Of a stretch of DNA of 64,000 nucleotides, positions 6,439-15,010 are shown in pieces. Both the position numbers and the translations under genes were made by a program. Location: positions 124,001 to 188,000 of the forward strand of contig NZ_JAKSYE010000134.1 of assembly GCF_022829685.1 (NCBI RefSeq). Direction: 5' to 3'. The stretch comes from Methylobacterium sp. E-045 (GTDB lineage Bacteria; Pseudomonadota; Alphaproteobacteria; Rhizobiales; Beijerinckiaceae). A model generated the notes under the pieces. It ran no database searches, was not told where the DNA came from, and worked only from the letters and a program-made list of their open reading frames with translations. Every line of letters begins with the position of its first letter. Positions within the stretch are counted from its first letter, which is position 1.

Positions 6439-7200
6439 ATGCGCATCGATCTCAACGCCGATCTCGGCGAAGGCTACGGGCCCTATACGCTCGGTGACGA
6501 CGCGGCCCTTCTCGATCTCGTCACCTCGGCCAATGTCGCCTGCGGCTTCCATGGCGGCGATCCGGCGATCATGGTCGCCACCGCCTCGGCGGCCAAGGCG
6601 AGGGGCGTGGCCATCGGCGCCCATCCGGGCTTCCAGGATCTGCGCGGCTTCGGCCGCCGGGTCATCGCCGAGAGCGCGGCCGAGATCGAGGCGGGGGTGG
6701 CCTACCAGATCGGCGCGCTCCAGGCCTGCGCGGCCCTCGGCCATCATCGCGTCACCCATGTGAAGGCGCACGGAGCCCTGGCCAACCTGTCCAATGCCGA
6801 TGCGGAGGTGGCAAACGCCCTCGCGCGGGCGGTCCGCGCCGTCGACCGGACCCTGCCCCTGGTCGTGATGCCAGGGCTCGCTGCAGAGCGCGCCGCGCTC
6901 GAGGCCGGTATCGCCGTGGTGCGGGAGATCTATGCCGACCGGGCCTATGACGAGGACGGGCAGCTCAGCGCGCGTTCGCGTCCCGGAGCCGTGATCCACG
7001 ATTCGGCCGAGGCGGCTTCGCGGGTCCGCCGCATGGTGGAGGAGGGGGCGGTGATCACCCTGACCGGCCGCCGGATCGCGGTGTCCATCGACACGATCTG
7101 CGTCCATGGCGACACGCCGCGCGCGGTGGAGACGGCGCGGGCGGTACGGCTGGCGCTGGGAGAAGCGGGATTCGACCTGGCCGCATTCAGCGGCGCCTGA
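6439..7200 (+). CDS. pxpA: 5-oxoprolinase subunit A (LamB/YcsF family)
   Basis: PxpA, with PxpB and PxpC, hydrolyses 5-oxoproline to glutamate at the expense of ATP. The 253-residue protein has the usual length and motifs: 'DLNADLGEGYG', 'SANVACGFHGGDP', 'GAHPGFQD', 'FGRR', 'HVKAHGALAN', 'EIYADRAYDEDGQLSAR', 'ICVHGDTP'. The ATG at 6439 follows a GGAGG Shine-Dalgarno by 8 bases. PxpB and PxpC genes are not next to it: an AI-2E transporter follows. The start of a second copy is found 1.5 kb upstream. Confidence 0.93.
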   Translation: MRIDLNADLGEGYGPYTLGDDAALLDLVTSANVACGFHGGDPAIMVATASAAKARGVAIGAHPGFQDLRGFGRRVIAESAAEIEAGVAYQIGALQACAALGHHRVTHVKAHGALANLSNADAEVANALARAVRAVDRTLPLVVMPGLAAERAALEAGIAVVREIYADRAYDEDGQLSARSRPGAVIHDSAEAASRVRRMVEEGAVITLTGRRIAVSIDTICVHGDTPRAVETARAVRLALGEAGFDLAAFSGA

Positions 7201-7325
7201 TTGCGAAATGAATGCAATCGACGAAAGCAGCAGGGATCGTTTCCCGCCGATACTCCGTTCCCCACCACAACCGCGCCGGCCTTTCCGTCGCGCGGTCGCA
7301 TGCGTGGCGTTGAGACGGACCTGAC

Positions 7326-9365
7326 ATGGCGACACCGAAACCGGCGGACGAGGCCCCGCGGCAGCCGGCTGCCTCCGGCGATGCGAGCGCGAGGAGCGGC
7401 GTTTCGCGGGCGACATCGGTCCGGACCGCCATGCTGCCGCCCCGGGCGACCCGCATCGCCCCGGCCGAAGCGATCCCGCCCTCCCTGGCCTCGCCGCTCA
7501 TCGTCACCGCCCTGATCGTCTCCGGCCTGTATATCGGCCGCGACGTCCTCATCCCCATCGCCATCGCGGTCCTGCTGTCCTTCGTCCTCGGACCCATCGT
7601 CCATCTGCTGCGGCGCCTGCGCTTCGGTCGCTTCCTGTCGGTGGCCACCTCCGTCGTCATGGCTCTCGGGGTGGCGGCGGCCCTGGCCACCCTCATCGGC
7701 GTCCAGCTCGCGGATCTGGCCAAGGACGTGCCCCGCTACCGCACCACCATCGAGCAGAAGGTTGAGGGCCTTCGCGACAGCCCGGCCGGGCGGCTGGCCG
7801 ACTACGTCGCCAATATCGGCCGGACCATGCACCAGGGCGGCGAGGAGAGCGCGAAGCCCGAGGCTCCCAAACCGGAAGCCGGGAAACCCAACCCTCCGCC
7901 GCCCGAGAAGCCGGTCGTCGTCGAGATGAAGGAGCGGGCGCCGGATCCGCTGGCGCTGGCCAACACCATCCTGTCGCCGATCCTGCATCCCCTAGCCACC
8001 ACCGGCATCGTCTTCATCGTGCTGCTGTTCCTGCTGATGCAGCGGGAGGACCTGCGCGACCGCATGATCCGCCTCGTGGGATCGAGCGACCTCCACCGGA
8101 CCACGGTGGCGATGGACGACGCCGCGCGGCGGCTGAGCCGCTACTTCCTGGTCCAGCTCGCCCTCAACGCCGCCTTCGGCGTCGTGATCGGCATCTGCCT
8201 CTCCGTCATCGGCGTGCCCAACCCGGCCCTCTGGGGCATCTTCTCGGCGCTGATGCGGTTCGTTCCCTATATCGGCGCGGCCGTGGCGGCCCTGTTCCCC
8301 CTGGCGCTCGCGGCGGCGGTCGATCCCGGCTGGACGATGGTCATCGCGACGCTCGCGGTGTTCCTGATCCTCGAACCCCTCACCGGGCATGTCATCGAGC
8401 CGATGCTCTACGGACAGTCCACCGGCATGTCGCCCTTCGCGGTGCTGGTCTCGGCCCTGTTCTGGACCTGGCTGTGGGGACCGGTCGGCCTGCTGCTGTC
8501 GACGCCGCTCACCGTCTGCCTCGTCGTGCTGGGGCGGCACGTGGACAAGCTCGAATTCCTCGACGTGCTGTTCGGCGACCGGCCGGCCCTGACCCCGGTG
8601 GAGAATTTCTACCAGCGCATCCTCGCCGACGACCCGGAGGAGGCGGAGGAGCATGCCGAGCTGATCCTCAAGGAGTGCTCGCTCTCCTCCTATTACGACG
8701 ACGTGGTGCTGAAGGGTCTCGAACTCGCCGCCCGCGACGCGGCCCGCGGAGTGCTCACGCCCGAGCAGAAGACCGACATCCGGGATACGGTCGCCGTCCT
8801 CATCGCCGGCCTCGACCGCCGGGAGGTCGAGGTGCCCGACGACGATTTCGCCGCTCCGGCCGAGATTCCCGAAAGCTGGAAGCAGGACGGTGCGGTCCTG
8901 TGCGTGACGGGGCGCAGCTTCGTCGACGAATCCGCCTGCACGATCCTGGCCCAGCTCCTTAACAGGCGCGGCATCGGCACGCGGATCGTTCCCTTCTCCG
9001 AGGTGGCGCGGGTCCAGATCGACGGGTTCGATCCCGGCTCGGCCCGGATGACCTGCATCGTGTCCCTCGCCATCAACGGGGAGCCGACGCATCTGCGCCG
9101 CCTCGTCGGACGGCTGAAGCGGCGCATGCCGGACCTGCCCATCGTCGTCGGCCTCTGGCAGGCCGATCACGAAGTTCTCAACGACGAGGGCCTGCGGACG
9201 CAGATCGGCGGCGACGTCCATGTGTCGTCCCTCGACGCCGCGTTGCAGGCCGTCCTCGCCCGGGCCGGCACCACGGCCCCGGCCGCGAAAACGGAGCCTT
9301 CCGCACCCGAAACTTTGCCCGAGACGCCGCCATCGGCACCCCTCGCGACCGCCATCGCATCGTGA
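7326..9365 (+). CDS. AI-2E family transporter with long C-terminal cytoplasmic extension
   Basis: The 679-residue inner membrane protein starts with a Pro/Ala-rich tail (to about 55), then hydrophobic segments typical of the family: 'LIVTALIVSGLYIGRDVLIP', 'IAIAVLLSFVLGPIVHLLRR', a TM around residues 95-125, and a group of four to five between 220 and 410 containing 'FVPYIGAAVAALFPLALAAA' and 'PLTGHVIEPMLYG', a hallmark of AI-2E/PerM proteins. The insert at about 170-200 is Pro/Glu/Lys-rich. Residues 420-640 are soluble, including a region ('GAVLCVTGRSFVDESACTIL', 'IVSLAINGEPTHLRRLVGRL') of unclear function. Members export small molecules or act as Na+/H+ antiporters; the substrate here cannot be read from sequence. 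Confidence 0.85.
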   Translation: MATPKPADEAPRQPAASGDASARSGVSRATSVRTAMLPPRATRIAPAEAIPPSLASPLIVTALIVSGLYIGRDVLIPIAIAVLLSFVLGPIVHLLRRLRFGRFLSVATSVVMALGVAAALATLIGVQLADLAKDVPRYRTTIEQKVEGLRDSPAGRLADYVANIGRTMHQGGEESAKPEAPKPEAGKPNPPPPEKPVVVEMKERAPDPLALANTILSPILHPLATTGIVFIVLLFLLMQREDLRDRMIRLVGSSDLHRTTVAMDDAARRLSRYFLVQLALNAAFGVVIGICLSVIGVPNPALWGIFSALMRFVPYIGAAVAALFPLALAAAVDPGWTMVIATLAVFLILEPLTGHVIEPMLYGQSTGMSPFAVLVSALFWTWLWGPVGLLLSTPLTVCLVVLGRHVDKLEFLDVLFGDRPALTPVENFYQRILADDPEEAEEHAELILKECSLSSYYDDVVLKGLELAARDAARGVLTPEQKTDIRDTVAVLIAGLDRREVEVPDDDFAAPAEIPESWKQDGAVLCVTGRSFVDESACTILAQLLNRRGIGTRIVPFSEVARVQIDGFDPGSARMTCIVSLAINGEPTHLRRLVGRLKRRMPDLPIVVGLWQADHEVLNDEGLRTQIGGDVHVSSLDAALQAVLARAGTTAPAAKTEPSAPETLPETPPSAPLATAIAS

Positions 9366-9521
9366 TTGCGCAGGGGGCCGTCGGGGGTCGAAGAGCCGTC
9401 CAATGGCGCTGGTTACGCCGGTGCGATGGCGGTGTTTCGGGGCGGGTCGTGGCGGTCCGGGCTTGACGCGGCGCGCCCGTCACCGCTTCGGTTGCGGGGC
9501 GGTTCCACAGGGAGGCTTTCG

Positions 9522-10310
9522 ATGAGCGTCGTCGATCTCGCACGGTTCATGGAAGACCTCGCCACCGAGTCGGGCCAGGCCATCCTGCCCTTCTTCCGGG
9601 CCTCGTTCGGCATGGACGACAAGGGCAGGGGGACGGGCGCCTTCGACCCCGTCACGGAGGCAGACCGGGCCGCGGAGACGATCCTGCGCGGCCGGATCCG
9701 GAGCACGTTTCCCACCCACGGCATCGTCGGGGAGGAGTTCGGCTCCGACCATGCGGATGCCGAATGCGTCTGGGTGCTCGATCCGATCGACGGCACCCGC
9801 GCCTTCATCACCGGCCTTCCCACCTGGGGAACCCTGATCGGCCTGCTCCATGACGGCGTACCGGTACGCGGCCTGATGAATCAGCCCTATCTCGGCGAAC
9901 GCTTCGTCGGAGATGGGGCGAGTGCGACGTTCCAGGGCATCCGAGGCCCGCGCAAACTCATGACCCGCCGCTGCGAGCGCCTCGCCGATGCGCTGCTCGC
10001 CACCACGGATCCGCGCCTGTTCGCGCCGGGCGACGAGCAGGATCGCTTCCGGAGCATCGAGGGCGCCGTGCGCATGTCGCGCTACGGGACCGATTGCTAC
10101 GCCTATTGCATGCTCGCGGCCGGTCAGATCGATCTCGTGGTCGAGGCCGGCCTGAAGGCCCATGACATCGTTGCTCTGATCCCGATCATCGAGGGAGCCG
10201 GCGGCGTCATCACCGCCTGGGACGGCAGCCCCGCCGTGAAGGGCGGTCGCATCGTCGCCGCCGGAGATGTACGGCTGCACGCCGCCGCCTTGCGCCACCT
10301 CAACCCGTAA
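9522..10310 (+). CDS. hisN: Inositol-monophosphatase-family phosphatase, probable histidinol-phosphatase
   Basis: Mg2+-dependent phosphatase of the IMPase superfamily, 262 residues. Metal-site motifs are visible: 'IVGEEFGSD' (Glu of motif 1), 'WVLDPIDGTRAFITGLPTWG' (motif 2) and 'GLKAHDIVALIPIIEGAGG' (motif 3, with the metal Asp in AHD). 'TDCYAYCMLAAGQIDLVVE' is typical of the HisN-type subgroup that removes phosphate from L-histidinol phosphate in histidine synthesis; the subgroup call is from overall pattern and less sure than the superfamily. The ATG at 9522 has GGAGG 7 bases upstream; the frame is open further upstream but without family similarity. Confidence 0.82.
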   Translation: MSVVDLARFMEDLATESGQAILPFFRASFGMDDKGRGTGAFDPVTEADRAAETILRGRIRSTFPTHGIVGEEFGSDHADAECVWVLDPIDGTRAFITGLPTWGTLIGLLHDGVPVRGLMNQPYLGERFVGDGASATFQGIRGPRKLMTRRCERLADALLATTDPRLFAPGDEQDRFRSIEGAVRMSRYGTDCYAYCMLAAGQIDLVVEAGLKAHDIVALIPIIEGAGGVITAWDGSPAVKGGRIVAAGDVRLHAAALRHLNP

Positions 10311-10398
10311 AGCCCTGATTTTTCAAATTTTTAGGCCCTGTAATTCTCCTCCGGTCGAGGTGAGGCGATGGCCTTGTCCGGTCAGGCCGACGCTTGTC

Positions 10399-11403
10399 TC
10401 ACGGCGTCATCGCGGCGGCGACGGCCCGCCCCGTTTCGGCATGTTCAGCCCTGTCCGACACCACCGTCCCCGGCACGAAAGCATCGAAAGCCGCCCAGAA
10501 ATCGTCTCGGATGGCATCGCGTTCCGAAAGGATCTCGTGACGGGCATCGGGCAGGACGAGGAGGAATCCGGAGGAGAGGCGGCCGACGAACCGTTCCGTG
10601 ATCGCGGTGTCGCACACAGGATCGGCGCCGGCACCGATGACGAGGGTCGGAATACGGATCGAGGCGGCCTTTCGCGGATCGGCGAGCTTTGCCATCGCCC
10701 GGAACGCGCCGACGATCCAGGCCACGCTCGGATCCCCCACGGCGCTTGCGCCGACGGCGCGGGCCGCCTGGGCATTGCGTTCATAGCGGGCGGGATCGCC
10801 CGAGAGGCGGTTTCCAGCGAACGGTTTCGTCGCCAAGGAAGCCGGCTTGCCGAACGGGATGTAACTGCGCCCGAGACCCAACGCGTGCAGCACACGGGCG
10901 AGGAAGAAGGACGCCACCGGAAAACGGATCATCCGGATCGACAGCATAGGCGCCACGGTGACGAGGCGGGCGAAGGGCAGCCACCCATCCATCGCCCCGG
11001 TCAGGGCCACGGCACCCCCCATGGAATGGGCGAGGCACATGTGTGGATGCGGCATCAGCGGCCGCAGGATCGCATCCTCGATTGCCCTGAGATCGCGGCG
11101 ATAATCGTCGAACCGCGCCACGTGGCCGCGATGCGCGTCGGAGACCTGTCGCTGCGATTCCCCCTGGCCCCGCCAGTCGAACGCAACGATGGCGAACCCG
11201 CGGCGGCGCAGCTCGGTGATGGTCTCGTAGTACTTCTCGATGAACTCGGCCCGGCCCTGCAACAGGCACACCGTCCCCTTTGCCAACCGGGTCGTCGGGC
11301 GCCAATGGGCGGCCCTCAGCCGAATCCCGTCATCAGCATGGACAACGACCAGCGTTCCCCCCGGAGGGACCGGATTTCCGGGCGTGGAAGCAAGGGTCAG
11401 CAT
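10399..11403 (-). CDS. Alpha/beta hydrolase, lysophospholipase/monoacylglycerol-lipase-like (PldB family)
   Basis: The 334-residue protein follows the serine-aminopeptidase S33 / lysophospholipase pattern: 'GTVCLLQGRAEFIEKYYETI' (oxyanion-hole strand), 'RRGFAIVAFDWRGQGES', the nucleophile elbow 'CLAHSMGGAVAL' (Ala replaces the usual first Gly of GHSMGG), 'PTLVIGAGADPVCDTA' with the acid residue and 'LPDARHEILSERDAIRDDFW' with the catalytic His. It probably hydrolyses monoacylglycerols or lysophospholipids. The ATG at 11403 is chosen because family similarity begins just after it; 40 upstream codons look non-coding. It is divergent from hsp20. Confidence 0.85.
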   Translation of the reverse strand: MLTLASTPGNPVPPGGTLVVVHADDGIRLRAAHWRPTTRLAKGTVCLLQGRAEFIEKYYETITELRRRGFAIVAFDWRGQGESQRQVSDAHRGHVARFDDYRRDLRAIEDAILRPLMPHPHMCLAHSMGGAVALTGAMDGWLPFARLVTVAPMLSIRMIRFPVASFFLARVLHALGLGRSYIPFGKPASLATKPFAGNRLSGDPARYERNAQAARAVGASAVGDPSVAWIVGAFRAMAKLADPRKAASIRIPTLVIGAGADPVCDTAITERFVGRLSSGFLLVLPDARHEILSERDAIRDDFWAAFDAFVPGTVVSDRAEHAETGRAVAAAMTP

Positions 11404-11479
11404 GTGTAGGGTCCGGACAAGAGATGCGACGACAAAATTTGCATGCGACGGGGTATCCAAACTCTTGAAGCCCTCCGAC

Positions 11480-11581
11480 GCGCCTCCGATATTGGAGGAG
11501 CGCCGGCCGATACGGCGGCGCAACGGTCCGGCCCCTCGGGCGGACGATACGTTACATGTTGCTTCCTACGGAGAATATGTC
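11480..11581 (+). promoter_or_regulatory. ROSE-type RNA thermometer in the hsp20 leader
   Basis: The last hairpin before the start codon is CATGTT-(G)-CTTC (11555-11565), loop CTAC, GGAGAATATG (11570-11579). It gives 10 bp including two G-U pairs and a single bulged G at 11561 opposite the Shine-Dalgarno GGAG (11570-11573). A TTGCT strand with a bulged G that masks the ribosome binding site is the signature of ROSE elements in Rhizobiales hsp genes, which melt on heat shock. Upstream, CTCC..GGAG and GCCG..CGGC hairpins (11484-11550) fit the multi-hairpin ROSE leader. Confidence 0.75.
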
Positions 11582-12055
11582 ATGCGCCAGTTCGATCTTG
11601 CTCCCCTCTATCGCTCTACCGTCGGCTTCGACCGTCTCTTTTCGGCCCTCGATCAGTTCGTGAGCGCGGATGCGGTCCCGACCTATCCGCCCTACAATAT
11701 CGAGCGCACAGGTGAGAACGCCTACCGCATCACCGTCGCGGTGGCTGGGTTCACCGAATCTGACCTCACCATCGAGGTGAAGGAAAACGCGCTCACGCTC
11801 AAGGGCGAGCGTAGTCCCGATACCAGCCGGAAGGCCGAGGTCCTGCATCAGGGTATCGCCGCCCGTGGTTTCGAACGCCGGTTCCAGCTTGCCGATTACG
11901 TCCAGGTGACGGGAGCGGCCCTGGAAAACGGCCTGCTCCATATCGATCTCGTCCGTGAGATTCCGGAGGCGAAGAAGCCCCGCCAGATCCAGATCGCCAC
12001 GTCCGCCGGCACGAAGGCACCGGTGATCGAAGGTCAGGTGCAAGCGGCGGCGTAA
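11582..12055 (+). CDS. Small heat shock protein, Hsp20/IbpA family
   Basis: An ATP-independent cytoplasmic chaperone of 157 residues that binds unfolding proteins and forms oligomers. Residues 1-35 'MRQFDLAPLYRSTVGFDRLF' match the IbpA/HspA N-terminal arm, residues 36-130 form the alpha-crystallin domain ('YPPYNIERTGENAYRITVAV', 'FTESDLTIEVKENALTLKGE', 'GIAARGFERRFQLADYVQV', 'ALENGLLHIDLVREIPE'), and the tail carries a conserved IXI-like 'RQIQI'. The start follows the ROSE hairpin directly, so expression is probably heat-inducible at translation. The lipase-like gene lies divergently upstream. Confidence 0.93.
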   Translation: MRQFDLAPLYRSTVGFDRLFSALDQFVSADAVPTYPPYNIERTGENAYRITVAVAGFTESDLTIEVKENALTLKGERSPDTSRKAEVLHQGIAARGFERRFQLADYVQVTGAALENGLLHIDLVREIPEAKKPRQIQIATSAGTKAPVIEGQVQAAA

Positions 12056-12112
12056 TCGCCGGTCCTTCGATGACGGGCGCCCCGGCCGCGAGGTTGGGGC
12101 GCCTTCACGCAA

Positions 12113-12421
12113 TCAGAATCCGTCGAACCGATCGCCCCGGCCGGGCTCCTGGCATCGGTAGCCGATGAAGCAATCCGATGTATCGCGCGTGGGTGCGTAG
12201 GCGGGGATTGTGATCTCGGTCACCTCGCAAGCGCCCCGGTCACGTACGAAGCGGTCATAGGTCGCTCCACCCGTACCGAGGACGATGCCACGGTTCCGCG
12301 ATACGACAGTTCGTGCCTCGGGGCACGTCATGTCGAGGGTGGATGCCCGCTGCGCCATTGCGGGCCAACTGATGCCGAGGACGGCACACATGACGCCGCC
12401 GAAATTGAATATCCTGACCAC
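12113..12421 (-). CDS. Small secreted cysteine-containing protein of unknown function
   Basis: A 102-residue product with an N-terminal signal peptide ('GGVMCAVLGISWPAMA', likely cut after AMA) and a mature part of about 80 residues with four Cys (in 'MTCPEA', 'GACEVT', 'DCFIGYRCQ'), which could form two disulfides in the periplasm. Starts with GTG at 12421, with a purine-rich site about 10 bases upstream; an in-frame ATG lies 10 codons later. I do not recognise the family. It converges with hsp20. Confidence 0.6.
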   Translation of the reverse strand: MVRIFNFGGVMCAVLGISWPAMAQRASTLDMTCPEARTVVSRNRGIVLGTGGATYDRFVRDRGACEVTEITIPAYAPTRDTSDCFIGYRCQEPGRGDRFDGF

Positions 12422-12507
12422 CGCCGGAAGTCCCCCGCCCTTGGCCGCATGAAGACACGGTTCGATCAGAGTAACTCCGTGCGGATCCGCCGAGTTTCAG
12501 GCGCGAT

Positions 12508-12951
12508 TCAGAGGTCGCCGAATACGAGTTGCCCCTGTGGGCTCTGCCTGCGGCGCGCGGCGACCGAGCGCTCCTTGCGGACCGGAGGTTTTGGTGCGGG
12601 ACGGTGCTGTTTCGGCTCGCCGCGCATCCGGGCTTTTGCTTTGTCGCGGGCCACCGCTTCCGGTGCACTCGGATCGTCGCTCAGCCATTTGCCGCGCTTG
12701 ATGACCTCGTTGACCCGCCCCTGGTTCACGCCGACCTTGAAGGCGATCTCCTGCTGGGTCATTCCCGTGGAGGCATGAAGGTCGAGGATCGCCCGCGCCA
12801 GATCCGGTGTCATCTTCTGGCCCGTGAGGCGTCGAGCAGGCTTGATCGTGCGGGTCGCCCGGTCGCGTTCGCGCAAACGTTGGAGCAGGGCCAGCGCCAT
12901 GTTCATGCCCTGCTCGCGCAGGGCCTCCTCGAATTCCTTCAATGTCGCCAT
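12508..12951 (-). CDS. Helix-turn-helix protein of unknown role
   Basis: The 147-residue protein has a central HTH ('LARAILDLHASTGMTQQEIA' then 'FKVGVNQGRVNEVIKRGKW'), similar to the DNA-binding helices of Tn3/Hin-type recombinases and related homeodomain-like proteins, but no catalytic domain. The N-terminus (1-40) is helical and charged, the C-terminus (105-147) is basic and Pro/Arg-rich, suited to nucleic acid binding. The ATG at 12951 is chosen because the upstream frame (to 13542) is antisense to the Kdo hydroxylase gene and lacks similarity. Could be a nucleoid or regulatory protein. Confidence 0.65.
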   Translation of the reverse strand: MATLKEFEEALREQGMNMALALLQRLRERDRATRTIKPARRLTGQKMTPDLARAILDLHASTGMTQQEIAFKVGVNQGRVNEVIKRGKWLSDDPSAPEAVARDKAKARMRGEPKQHRPAPKPPVRKERSVAARRRQSPQGQLVFGDL

Positions 12952-13276
12952 CGTCGGCTTCCTCGTTGCCGTCGCGGCCAGACCTGTGGACCTGCCCGCA
13001 ACCGAGAGAACGGTCGGACATGCGCCAAGGTTGCGACGAATGCCATCGGTCGATTCATCATGGTTGAGCCGATGCCGGAACGATGACAACCGGGCGAAGA
13101 CTTCGTCCACCGCTATTGCAGCGCAGATCGCGCGTGATAGTGCCGATGTTCCCATGTTCGTGGTCGCCGGTGACGGTGCTCGACCTTGCTGTTTCCCTTG
13201 GCGGCCTGCCCGTGGCGGAAACCTCTGGCTTCGGCTAAACCGCGCGGCACACGCGGCTTTCGAGGACGCTTCCCCA

Positions 13277-14143
13277 ATGATCAGCCCGATCCTTTCCGTC
13301 GCCCGCGACGGATCAGCGCCCGGCGCTCCCTCCCTTGTCGAAGCGTTGGAAGGCGGCTCGGTCCTGGTCTTCCACGACGAAGACTTCCCCATCAGCGACT
13401 TCGAGAAACGCTTCGTCGAACGACCCTTTGCCGACGGCAAGGCCAAGAACGTCAACATCCGCGGCAAGGACGCGGCTCTGAGAGGCGCCGCTGGGACGCC
13501 GGAGGAGCAGGAGGCGCTGCGCCAGCTTCTCATTCGATACAAGGCTTTCGCCCAGGGGCTGATCGAGCGACACCTGCCCGCCTATACCGGCAAGGTCACG
13601 CTGGCCGGCACCTCCTACCGCCCGTTCGAGGTGGACCAGCGCAAGCTCAGTTGGCGCCGGGACGATACACGCCTGCACGTGGACGCCTTTCCGTCGAACC
13701 CGATCGGCGAGAAGCGCATCCTGCGCATCTTCCGCAACATCAATCCGAGCGGCCAACCGCGCCTGTGGCGGGTGGGCGAGGATTTCGGCTCGATGGCCGA
13801 AAAATTCCTGCCGCGTCTGCCCGGCTACTCGCCCCTGTCGGCACGGCTGCTGGCGGCCCTCCGGATCACCAAGGCGCGCCGCTCCGAATACGACCACCTG
13901 ATGCTGCATCTCCACGATGCGCTGAAGCAGGACATGGAGTACCAGCAGAGCGGCCCCCAGGCCGACGTGCAATTCGCACCGGGCCAGACCTGGGTGACGT
14001 TCTCCGACCTTGTGATGCACGGCGCCATGGGTGGTCGCTACATGCTGGAACAGACCGCCTACCTTCCGGTGACGAGTCAGGCGGATCCGGAGCGCAGCCC
14101 GCAGCGGATCCTCGCCCGGAAGCTCGGGCGCAAGCTGCGCTGA
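13277..14143 (+). CDS. kdoO: Kdo 3-hydroxylase family protein (Fe(II)/2-oxoglutarate dioxygenase)
   Basis: KdoO converts Kdo of lipid A-core to Ko (D-glycero-D-talo-oct-2-ulosonic acid), altering lipopolysaccharide. The 288-residue product matches the family pattern: 'GSVLVFHDEDFPI', 'KNVNIRG', 'TSYRPFEVDQRKLSWRRDDTRLHVDAFPSNP' in parts, with the HxD metal motif (HVD), 'RIFRNINPSGQPRLWRVGE', and the second metal His in 'SDLVMHGAMGGRYMLEQT'. Start ATG at 13277 just before 'ISPILSVARDG'; the longer frame upstream is antisense to other genes. Family assignment is by pattern memory; hydroxylation site not visible. Confidence 0.78.
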   Translation: MISPILSVARDGSAPGAPSLVEALEGGSVLVFHDEDFPISDFEKRFVERPFADGKAKNVNIRGKDAALRGAAGTPEEQEALRQLLIRYKAFAQGLIERHLPAYTGKVTLAGTSYRPFEVDQRKLSWRRDDTRLHVDAFPSNPIGEKRILRIFRNINPSGQPRLWRVGEDFGSMAEKFLPRLPGYSPLSARLLAALRITKARRSEYDHLMLHLHDALKQDMEYQQSGPQADVQFAPGQTWVTFSDLVMHGAMGGRYMLEQTAYLPVTSQADPERSPQRILARKLGRKLR

Positions 14144-14178
14144 AACCTCATGCCACTGAGATGGGTTTGGACCACGCC

Positions 14179-14478
14179 ATGATCCTCGAAATTGCACAGA
14201 TCGACATCAAAGCCGGGACGGAGGCTGATTTCGAAGCAAACATCGCCAAGGCATCTGAGATCTTCAAGATTGCCAAGGGCTGCAGGAGCTTCACCGTGCG
14301 CCGTTCCCTGGAGAAGCCTCAGCGCTACCGGCTGCTAATCGAGTGGGAAACGCTTGCCGACCATACCGAACTCTTCACCGGCTCGCAGGCCTGGAAGGAT
14401 TATCGCGCTATGGTCTCTCCCTTCTTCGAGGGCCCGCCGAGTGTCGAACATACAGAGCTGACCCTTCAGGCGTTCTGA
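14179..14478 (+). CDS. Antibiotic biosynthesis monooxygenase (ABM) domain protein
   Basis: The 99-residue protein is a single ferredoxin-like ABM fold: 'ILEIAQIDIKAGTEADFEAN', 'GCRSFTVRRSLEKPQRYRLL', 'IEWETLADHTELFTGSQAW'. Such small proteins act on quinones or other small oxidised compounds, often as dimers; the substrate is unknown. ATG at 14179 fits the family start; an in-frame ATG at 14161 would add six residues. It follows the Kdo hydroxylase gene by 35 bases on the same strand and may be cotranscribed. Confidence 0.8.
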   Translation: MILEIAQIDIKAGTEADFEANIAKASEIFKIAKGCRSFTVRRSLEKPQRYRLLIEWETLADHTELFTGSQAWKDYRAMVSPFFEGPPSVEHTELTLQAF

Positions 14479-15010
14479 CGGCGGGAACGGTCGGGGCCGG
14501 ATGGCGGACCAGCATCTTGAAGCGGCGATCGAGGCGCGCCCAGCGCTCCGCGATGCCATCGCGGGCGCAGGTCCGAAAGGACTTGGCTAGCGTAGAAGCC
14601 GACATTCGTCTCAATGTGGCGAGACGCCGGGACCGATGGCACCATCACCATGAGAGGGGATGGCCAGGAGGATCAGGCTGACATCCGCAGCAGCCCCGGC
14701 ACCCAGCATTGGCGCGGACGGTGCGCCTTGGCGTCCTCAAGCGCCGTCCCGATATCGCCGATGGCCTCTCTGGGATGGCTCTGATCGGCGTACCGCGATG
14801 CGGTCGCCCCTCCGCCGCGCGAAGTGATCCCGGTAGATCTGGAGCGCAGCAGGAAAACGACGAGCGAAGCTGATTGCATCACTCCCCGGCTTTTCTCCTG
14901 GGATGGCACAATCGAGCCCCCGCGTGATCCCGCTCGAAACGGCGCTACCGGCTGGAAGGTTCGGCTCATGGTAACCCTCGTCACGGACATCTCATTGGGA
15001 CCGGACGGCC
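14479..15010. other. Gene-poor stretch
   Basis: About 530 bases where open frames exist on both strands but none shows family similarity, a clear ribosome binding site or a convincing composition. A minus-strand frame (14673-14990) and a plus-strand frame (14824-15039) overlap each other. It may be a decayed gene. No RNA gene or repeat is recognised. Confidence 0.5.
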
